From the NCBI GenBank assembly GCA_030704615.1, contig CM060733.1:55120001-55180000 (forward strand): a stretch of DNA of 60,000 nucleotides, read 5' to 3'. Shown here in pieces: positions 52,636-60,000 of the stretch. Origin of the DNA: Takakia lepidozioides (taxonomy: Eukaryota > Streptophyta > Takakiopsida > Takakiales > Takakiaceae). A program made the translations under genes and the position numbers. Below the pieces are notes generated by a model. That model saw nothing but the letters and a program-made list of their open reading frames with translations, searched no databases and was not told the DNA's origin. Position 1 is the first letter of the stretch. Every line of letters starts with the position of its first letter.

Positions 52636-55600
52636 CGGATGATGTTGCCCTTTTGGCACAATCTCCTGTCTTCCTACAATGCCATCTCCACATCTTGGAA
52701 CAGTTCTCCAAAGACGATGGGCTGCAAGTCAACCTTACAAAAACCAAGATCATGGTTTTCAATGGGCAGGCCGACCGCAGATTCTTCCTCAACAATCGGG
52801 AGGTTGAGATAGTCAAATCCTACCAGTATCTGGGTCTGGTTATCCACTCCCTAAATTCCAGTTTGCAGCAACTGCCCTGGACAGATTGACAAAAGGCAAG
52901 GCAGCCTCCATCTGCCTTCAGGCCAAATGCAAGCAGATACATCTGCGCCGTCCACTGACCAAGAAGTGGCTGTTTGATAGCGTGGCCACCCCAAATGCCA
53001 CTTTTGGTTGTGAATTCTGGGCACCTGCGGTCCCAGTTTCCTGGTGGGAAAAGAATCTGGAACCATTGCAGTCATCTTTCCTCCAAGCAATGCTTGGTGC
53101 CAGAGGCACAACTCCATTGCACATACTGAATGCAAAATTCGCCTGCGTGCCACTTCAAACTGAGGCCCTCTTCCGGCTTACAATTTTCCTGCATAAGTTA
53201 CAAGCCCTTCCTCCCAAGGGGCTTGTGGCCAGGGCCCTTGCGACATCTATTAGACTAAAAAATGCAGGTTTCAAACAATCCTGGTATGCTCGTGTGGATA
53301 CCTTTTTTGAACGCCATGGACTATCTATTGCTTCACTATTGCCAGTGAACCAGAAGAGGTGGACATCACATCCAAGCATGACCGCAACCAACTCATTAGA
53401 AAGGAGCTCATGGAGCTACATGTCAGGAGAACTTGGAAGTTACCCAACCTCACGACAAAGCTCCATTTCTATTGAGAAACATTCTTGGTTCTCCGAGATG
53501 ATAGAATCTTGCGGCCCAATTACCTTTCGGCCTCTTTATCTCCTTCTCTCCTGAGGGCTTTGGGGCGGTTCAGGGTGGGCTCCCACAACCTACGGACCGC
53601 CTCTGTCCAGCTTGCACAGGGCACAACCAGGCAATTGAAACTGAAGAACACTTCTTCTTCTACTGCCCTCCATACTATGAGATCCGTGGGAGATTCCATT
53701 GTCTATTCCGTGGAACCCAATCTCTCACTGAAGTCTTTCACTATGAGGATCAGAAAGGCTTGGCAGCCTACCCGCACGAGGCATTCACCCTTAGACAATC
53801 ACTAAAACAATAGTTCTTTTCTCTGACCCTGGTTTCCTGTTTTCTCTCATGTTTTTCTTTCCATTTTGTCCCATAAGCTCTATGAGCTTTCCGCGGACGT
53901 TATAAAGCACCATTTCCTTTCATTTCATTTCTCTTGGGGTCAATGGCCACAAGGCTACGGCAAACAACGTCTTATGAGTACAATCTCTTGGCAGCTTACC
54001 TGCACGAGGCCTTCACCCTTAGACAATCAGAACATTAGTTCTCTTTCTTGGGTTCTGGTTTTGTATCCTCTCATGTTTTCTTCCATTTTGTCCCATAAGC
54101 TCTATGAGCTTTCTGCTGACGTTATAAAGCCCATTTCATTTCATTTCTCTCTCTCTCTCTCAACGTCTTATGAGTACATTCTCTCTCTCTCTCACTCTCA
54201 CTACATGCGAGGACAAGGTATGAAAGAAATAAACAAAGTAGCTTTACAGGGCATCCACAGGGAAAGTACCTCAGATGCCAACAAAAACTGGCCAGTATTG
54301 GTAAAAGCGGTAACATAACCGTCAGGTGCAAATTCAACTTGCCGGTCTTCTATCACAGCTATAGACATACACCCACAACACATCATTTTTCAAATAACCA
54401 GAGCGCCCTCCAAAACTCCTGTACTCACCTTCCCCTGTTTTGCTCTGGAGTATACCTTCAGATATAAAGAGTTCACAGTATCTTTGACAAGGTCTTTGCA
54501 GAATTATGGATGGAGCATGTTCAGAGTACATCAGTCACAGGCCAGAATTATGTAGGACTGCACGTTTCTTGACACCCAACCTTAACCAATTAAACAACAG
54601 ACCAAAACCCAGAAGTGTGGACAAAAAATCTTTCTACATGGTTGCCTGACCCTGCCTTTATCACCACAGAGGCAGGGGATCCTGTGCATCAGGGGGATTC
54701 AAGTTCTCTTGAAACTACAACAGTAGCACAGTTTTAAAATTCTCACTTCAGCAAAGCAAGATACCCAACATAACAGCAAATGTTGATACATGCAGCCAAA
54801 ATGTGTGGAGGTGTAGCAGTGGATGTTATACAGATGAGAAGAGCAACGTTATCTTTCTAGGATGGCAATGGCAGTTAAAACTTATACCAGGATCAAAGCG
54901 AACAAAGCGGGCAGGGCACCCAAGATAAGTGGACCACCAGGCTGCTGCTTCAGGGCCTTCATCAACTCCCTTGCCTGACCAAGTCCACACCACTACATCC
55001 ACAACATTGCCGCGCTCTCCATGAGGTGCCTTCGCAGTCATAGGACTCCGCTTCATAGACACCTTGAGAGGCTGCATGCCTGGGGCGTTTATTTCTGCAA
55101 CCCACCCGAATATGTGAGGGAAGTCCAGATCGGTATGAGGTTGACAAGAAGTTGTTCTTTGTAGATGATTTACATTGGACCGTAAAAGAGTCAAATTACC
55201 AATCATTAGAGCCAGACAAAAATGAGGTATGCATGCCAAGCTGTTGCACCAGCAGCTAATTAATATTGCTTTCTGTCTCTTTTTCAGTTTTCCTATCAAA
55301 CTAATGGGCAGTCTTTCCATTGAATAGTCTCTCCCCACTTGGTTCAATGATTAACACCCACTGCCCCATCTTCTCTCTCTGTGGAACCAGTTTGTTGACT
55401 ACACTAGGATTATGTTTACTGTGTGTCTTTGTATGTCTATATGCACTCTCTTCGCAGCCCCTGAGAAGCTTCTGTTTGGTGCAAGCCAACCAAACTTGCG
55501 AAAGTATACCCAGGGCAGCATCATCTGGCAGGATCTCTCCCCTCAAAGCAGCAGCAGGGAGAGAGGGCTGCACCAACGCAAGCTTTGGGAACCTTGCCAT

Positions 55601-56587
55601 AGCAAAGAGGCGGCCCTTATCCGCACTGACCACCATCCATTGTCTGTCATACAAGAATCCTGCATACCCATTAACATTACATTAATCAGAAAACTTGAGC
55701 GCATCTTGTAGAGAGACATGGCTGAGCATGGCTGAGCATAAAGCCCTGGCCCTGTTGGGGTCCAATTGCTGGGCAGCTCACACACAGCAGATGTGAAGGG
55801 CTTTCTAGAGGAAATCTGTGGCTGTCATAAAATTTCTTTAGTTCTCTCTCTGAATTTGTCCATGCTCCATGGTCTATAGCCAAAATCTCCTCTCGCTGAA
55901 AAAGGAGCCAGGATCTCATGAGCAGAGAGGACTGGGGTAGGCTGCTGCCGGGCCACAGTAGAGAAGGGCGTGTATTAGCAATATTAGCAGCTTTGCAAGA
56001 CAAATTGTTCCAAAGGCAATGTATGTTACAGTGGCGAATCAGAAAAATAGGCACTGAACCTTTCAGTGACACATTTGTACTGTTTGAATTAGAAGCTTCT
56101 CCCAACACCCGATGCTGACTAAAACGAGATCTTTTCCTCGTCGTGACATTCCAAAGCCTGAGTTGAATGCTCTGAATTCACCCTGCCTACTTCTATGTCA
56201 ATTACTAATGCAGTGCACAATGGCAGATCAATTCTCGAAATGTAGCCAAAATCAGCTCGACTTAAACTCCAACGATACAAACCTGCTTCACATTCGAAGG
56301 GAAAATCACTGATAGTGGGTCAGTGCTAGAAATGGCAGCAATGCAACACCACTACAGCGTGGAAACACCGACATGCGCTTGACGAAAATTTGAACTACGA
56401 CCGAAAATGCTACGAATTTGAAAGTACCCACACCAATTCGAAACAGACTTCCAGCATCGTCAGATAATTGCGTGATAAGAAGATTTGATTGCCTACCAGT
56501 GGAGCATATGGAAGCCGAGGTGACAGACAGGCCCCGGCAGGCCTTCACAGGGTACAGTAGAATCTCTGCCACACTGTAGGGACCCAT
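47753..56587 (-). CDS. MOSC-domain protein (mARC-like), nine exons
   Basis: Exons (minus): 56587-56497, 55659-55510, 55094-54888, 54358-54270, 50564-50500, 49903-49789, 49413-49360, 48380-48321 and 47896-47753. All have GT-AG junctions and all phases match, giving 975 bp, or 324 codons. The start ATG 56587 gives MGPYSVAEILLYPVKACRG, the typical MOSC N-terminal beta-barrel opening. Next come DRQWMVVSADKG and KLALVQPSLP; INAPGMQPLKVSM, VWTWSGKGVDEG and ARFVRFDP; FLLASE, then SLEDLNKRLP; and RFRPNIIVRGPSAYEDD ending in CARCK. VPTINMENPQGTG, TLATFRSGNDLG, VQVYFGTYFV and VEVGDSLSVLE finish the fold. RFRPN and CxRC are the conserved molybdenum-cofactor-binding core. The order and length match plant MOSC proteins related to the mitochondrial amidoxime-reducing component, which reduce N-hydroxylated compounds with cytochrome b5 and its reductase. 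The first ATG gives no obvious transit peptide; a longer 5' frame exists (Met 56788), so targeting is uncertain. Intron 4 (50565-54269) holds a LINE. Confidence 0.9.
50660..50695. repeat. TC microsatellite
   Basis: (TC) repeated about 17 times in intron 4 of the MOSC gene. Confidence 0.9.
50930..53810 (+). pseudogene. LINE in intron 4 of the MOSC gene
   Basis: Plus-strand fragments appear in order. An ORF1/early ORF2 region (50934-51701) has RLGTCNFSAD at its end. Endonuclease remnants follow (IHICAGQETWE, then LFVGCVYRPT). A reverse-transcriptase end reads ADDVALLAQSP, LHILEQFSKDDGLQVNLTKT and VKSYQYLGLVIHS, starting right at a TC microsatellite, so the RT finger/palm is deleted. A further 220-codon frame follows, then a Cys/His end near 53610-53690 (TEEHFFFYCP), the zinc-finger-like LINE C-terminus. 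The EN-RT-CCHC order fits an APE-type LINE. It is heavily decayed and opposite in orientation to the host gene. Confidence 0.7.
52580..52632. repeat. TC microsatellite at the LINE deletion point
   Basis: (TC) repeated about 25 times immediately before the RT ADD motif. The preceding TCTTCTGAGTACCTTC resembles the sequence at 52375-52400 and 54167-54190, which suggests a LINE 3' tail. Confidence 0.85.
53765..54200 (+). repeat. duplicated LINE 3' end with TC tails
   Basis: GCACGAGGCATTCACCCTTA is at 53771 and recurs in variant form near 54003. TTTTGTCCCATAAGCTCTAT is at 53865 and 54089. CGTTATAAAGCMCATTT is followed by TC runs at about 53930 and 54145. The two tails are about 230 bp apart, as for a tandem pair of 3' ends. 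The second tail is followed by GTCTTATGAGTACATTC and another TC run. Confidence 0.7.
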
Positions 56588-57205
56588 CTTCACGCCGCCT
56601 GCAGCCCAGAATTCGAGACTTGCCCAACCCACTTCCCCTCCTCCAAAGAATTCCCCAAATCTCACATTCCACTGCAATCTCACCGCGATCCATCGCATGG
56701 CTTCTCCAGCGACAATCTTGCAGCGCACGGCAGCACCCATCCTGCGGGCCCTCCCTCTCGTACCGATTCCTGGATGGATGCATCCCAAGATTCGGTATCT
56801 CCACTGTTCGAATTTTAGTGTGAAAATCTGGGTTCTACCCCTTCCCTTGAGCCGTTGCTAGGTGTTGGCAAAATGGCAAATGGCCATCGATTCATAGTTC
56901 ATCTAATTATCAGCCTTCTAGAAGTAAGTTTACCCTCCATCAGTCTTTGCATTTGTTCATGGAACATATAAGAGGCACAGCTTCTGCTGCCTCTCCCCCT
57001 AAGAGGCTTATGGCTACTGCTCGCTCTAGGCCTTTGGTTTGAAATTTAAACCCGTAACCGCTAGTAAAGAGGCTTGTGCCTTAGTCTGGGCTAAATGGGG
57101 GGTTGGTAGAACGTGAACACAGCGATGAGCGTGGCTCAACTTAGCAAAAAAAAAAGTAAGCGTGGGCACAAAAGAGGCCAAGGTTGTCATTGATTTTATT
57201 CCGGA
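56588..57205. other. 5' flank of the MOSC gene, no further gene
   Basis: The upstream in-frame Met at 56788 and a Trp/Arg-rich frame in 56600-56788 could be a 5'-UTR or a longer N-terminus. No TATA box is obvious. Beyond 56850 no gene is supported. Confidence 0.4.
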
Positions 57206-57211
57206 GTTCAT

Positions 57212-57825
57212 ATGTGGTTTCGCGTAACCATGTCAAAAGATCTCAGAAACCTCCCTAAACCTAATGCAACCCGGGGAGCAGATTTATCTTGGGAGCATCT
57301 ATGTCAACCAAAGAAAAAAAAAGGTCTGGGTCTGATCCTGGAAAACAAATCACTGCCCTGTTGGCCAAGTGGGTCCCCCGTGCGGGTCCCCCGTGCGCTT
57401 GTGCATCACTTGTCTCCCTGGAGTAAGCTGCCTTATCTTACTGGCTCCAGCCCGCTGTCGTCTTTGCTATGGGCCCCTTCCTTAAGATGGATCACCAAGG
57501 GAAAAATGCAGGGGTTCAAATGGGATCTGCTGCCTGGCAATCAACTGGAAAGCCTGGACTACTTTGCAAAGTCGTCTTACCCAATTGATGCCAGGAACAT
57601 ATATTGAATGCACCAGACAACCAATTTTTGGAAATTGTAATTTGGGTTCAGAGACCCTGCTCCAGCTCAAGCCAAAGTGGGCCTACTGGGAGAGTAAAAG
57701 ACTCGCGCATTTGGGCAATATCTGGGAGAATGGAGATTTCATATCCAAGCAAGAAATCTCCTCAATTGTTGGTGCGAGAAGAGCAAACTCTTGGCCTCTA
57801 TTCTTGACCAGATTCTAGATTACAT
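57212..57825 (+). pseudogene. LINE ORF2 3' part
   Basis: LSWEHLCQPKKKKGLGLI, a 1-nt shift at the A-run near 57320, then QITALLAKWVPRA. The pattern is the same as at 33625-34210 (VSWRQLC, GGLGLLDP, QIAALLARWVPRA). Further short frames continue to about 57825. No RT core is visible. It is in reverse orientation to the MOSC gene. Confidence 0.65.
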
Positions 57826-58632
57826 CCTAAATCTGCTAAGAGCCGGGAATGGACAGCACAACCTGCCACAGTGGATGGCAAAAAACAAATACACGAGTGA
57901 CGGCCTCCTTTGGACACTACTGCCTCTAAAACAGATTCACCTAGCAAGGTGAAGACTTGCGGATTACTTTAATGCTTTTCATTTGAGCCGTCCGATTCGG
58001 GCGAGTGTGGAGATGTTGGACAGATGGACATTTCCCAGTCAAGGTTTTGGAGCTTACTTTAAGCGCGCCTTTCTCCTGCTCCAAACCCGATTGGTCTTTC
58101 TTCTCATTCTTCTTGTAGGCTTACTAGTTGCTTTCCAATGGCTTTCTGTTTGAAGCAGTAGGTTGGGAACTGCAGATTCTTCTTCACACCTACAGCACGA
58201 ACGGCTCATGCCATGGCTTCTTCTCCTGTTGAGTAGTGTTGTTTTGAATTTTCGTGCTAGTTTTCTACACCGCTTGTAGCACTTGGGGTTTTTCCTAGGG
58301 GATGTTTTGTCTTTGGCCCAACTTTCAGGGCAAGGTTTTCTTCCCCCTAGTTCTGAATTGACTAATCACCTAGGTTTTTTCATCCCTTGTGTGCAGAGTG
58401 TATAGTTTGTTTAGGCTAGTTTTGTTTTCGTTCTTCCTGAGCTCATCGCTCGTAGGAGCTCGCAATTTCTAATGGCCCCAGCAGGCTTCACATATGTGGA
58501 GCTGAGATTCCTCCTCACCTATTTTCTCGACTTGGATGAATAGAGGGAGGATGCGCTCCGGATGATTGAAGGATGGACGGAACCGGTATGAAGTCTGGAT
58601 GAACTTGCGTTTTACGCATGGGGATGAGCTGG
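57826..58632. other. no gene seen
   Basis: This has a balanced base composition and no motif. TTTGGCCCAACTTTC and neighbouring segments may be an LTR remnant, but no partner was found in the window. Confidence 0.3.
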
Positions 58633-58971
58633 TGTAACAGGGTAAAATCTAGAAGGTTTTAGATAGAGGAGAAAAGTTCCCTAGAAGTTTCTAGAATAAT
58701 TAGGAATGATCATAAGAAGTTTGACTTAAGGAAGTTTGACTTGAGGGTCTCAAGTCAAACCTCTAAGATATTCATATTATGGAGAATATGTCAAACCTAG
58801 GAAGGTTGACTTCAGGAAGCTTTGACTTGAGGCCCTCAAGTCAAACCTTTAAAATAATCATATTGTGAAGGGTATATAAACCTGCAATGAAAGCCTAGAA
58901 GACATCGAGTTGTTTTGGGAAAAAATTGAGAAGTACTTCTATTCTAGTTTGTGTAGATCTTGGGTGTTACA
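58633..58971 (+). mobile_element. 5' LTR of a Ty3-type element
   Basis: It starts TGTAACAGGG and ends GGGTGTTACA, a 7-bp inverted terminal match. GTCAAACCTMTAARAT and TTGACTTGAGGNCCTCAAGT repeat inside it. It is followed at once by an initiator-Met primer site. The element runs off the right end of the window. Confidence 0.85.
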
Positions 58972-58972
58972 A

Positions 58973-58986
58973 TGGTATCAGAGCCT
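58973..58986 (+). promoter_or_regulatory. initiator-Met primer-binding site
   Basis: TGGTATCAGAGCCT lies one base after the LTR end and is complementary to initiator tRNA-Met. Confidence 0.9.
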
Positions 58987-59248
58987 AGTCTTTCTTAAAG
59001 TTGGGAGTGAATACATTCTTTAGGAGGATTCGATTAAGATGTTTTTTTTTTAGAGATTTTTGTTGTTAATATTTTTAAATGTTGAATAGATAGTAGTGAT
59101 GGTGCTACGTAACGATAGTATAAAAATTTTATGGACTTAAATCAATCCCATTTCCGTGATTTTCCTTCGGAGTGTGAGTTTAAAATTATACGTCGTCGTA
59201 AAGCAGAAATTAGAGATATGATAGTATAGAGATTTTGAGAGATAGTTC

Positions 59249-59965
59249 ATGGATCGAGGTAGACATTTTCCGCCTAATTTTCCGCCTAATTTTCCACCGC
59301 CAAATGTATTTAGTATCAATGTGCAGGCCATCGACAAACATCAACTTGTAAGATTTTTAGTTGTAGAATTTGGAGTAGAATTCATGAACCTTGTCATGAG
59401 TTCAAACATTCCTTTTGTATTACCAATAGTCACGTACGGGATGGTTTGGGATTGCACTATTTACATACTGTATTAGGATAAGATAATAGAGATAGTATAC
59501 ATTAATTTTAGAAGACAAACACCACGAAGGAATGAGTAGTGGAGCAAGATGACGGACAATGAAGAAATGGTGGACAACGCACACACTACTCATCAAGCCA
59601 ATGATCAGACGGTGTGGATAATGGAGCGCTTACATGAATTGCAGAATGTTCTTGTCATGACCCAATAACAAAACAACGTGTTGATGAAGGAGCTTAAACA
59701 AGTGAGACAATCCACCGCCCTGGGACTGGTTCCTAATGGGTCGGATACATTACTGCAAAAGATGACTAAGACGTGCAAGGTCGAGCCGTATAAAAGAAGT
59801 TGCGCCATGGGAGTGCTAGAAGGATGGATTTATCGAATGGAAGTTCATCTGTCATATTTCCCTACATCAAGCGATTCGGATCACGGAATGTTCATACGAT
59901 CTTTTCTATTCGACAATGCTTCAACATGGTTACAGACATTGGAGAGAAGACAGATTGCAAAATGA
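59249..59965 (+). pseudogene. Gag region of the Ty3-type element
   Basis: A Pro/Phe/Asn repeat frame (MDRGRHFPPNFPPNFPP, 59249-59476) comes first. The frame from 59551 then has one internal TAA near 59666. It continues to 59965 with KVEPYKRSCAMGVLEGWIYR and FDNASTWLQTLE, a Gag-like core (W..R.E..F, A..W...L). It lacks knuckles and stops at 59963. The position after LTR and primer site supports Gag. Confidence 0.6.
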
Positions 59966-60000
59966 GAACATTTACTATAGAGCACATTGAAAGCGAGACT

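Overview
This window looks like nuclear DNA of a repeat-rich streptophyte, most likely a charophyte alga of the Chara type. The taxon is an inference. It rests on one complete, intron-rich, plant-type host gene, many short GT-AG introns, plant-like chromovirus, copia and LINE relics, and a very high density of decayed mobile DNA. There is no sign of bacterial gene organisation. No tRNA or rRNA gene, CRISPR array or operon was found.

0-26 kb is dominated by five partial copies (the fifth is at 43.6 kb) of an intron-containing gene family that I do not know from standard plant annotation. The N-terminal part (best copy 18.5-23.0 kb, minus strand) has a segment resembling a ParB/Srx-like domain. 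The C-terminal part (best copies 6.86-9.4 kb minus and 10.26-12.53 kb plus) looks like a bacterial-type amino-methyltransferase, with its SAM-binding loop at the very C-terminus. In one copy a second gene runs divergently (23.6-26.2 kb): a Cys/His-rich protein joined to a MULE-like DDE-type transposase core. More copies of that core lie at 16.3-17.2 kb and 47.3-47.5 kb. I infer a DNA transposon, or family of transposons, that carries its own ParB-methyltransferase gene.

The second theme is tandem arrays of perfect or near-perfect palindromes: 3.9-4.4, 8.5-9.1, 9.6-10.3, 17.2-18.5, 19.7-22.3 and 42.9-43.6 kb, plus a mini-array at 42.45 kb. Several sit inside introns or at one identical exon position of the ParB-methyltransferase genes. 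Two arrays of the same family in opposite orientation bound a 7 kb segment that appears to have inverted, separating the two halves of one gene.

12.5-17 kb holds an LTR retroelement with LTR, primer-binding site, Gag and protease. 27.2-28.8 kb is an extremely G-rich minisatellite-like block with repeated CACGTG motifs. 29-36 kb has a SINE-like element, chromovirus integrase copies facing each other, a long minus-strand pol relic, a LINE 3' end and a chimeric gag-RT relic. 37.9-42.1 kb holds related LTRs around a pogo-like DNA element, plus a minus-strand integrase relic. 44.5-47.3 kb has another gag, an LTR piece and a copia 5' end.

47.75-56.59 kb is the only clearly functional host gene: a nine-exon MOSC-domain (mARC-like) protein on the minus strand, reconstructed as 324 codons with every splice phase matching. 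A degenerate LINE with TC-repeat tails sits in its fourth intron. 57-58 kb is another LINE 3' end. 58.6-60 kb is the 5' end of a Ty3-type element with LTR, initiator-Met primer site and gag.
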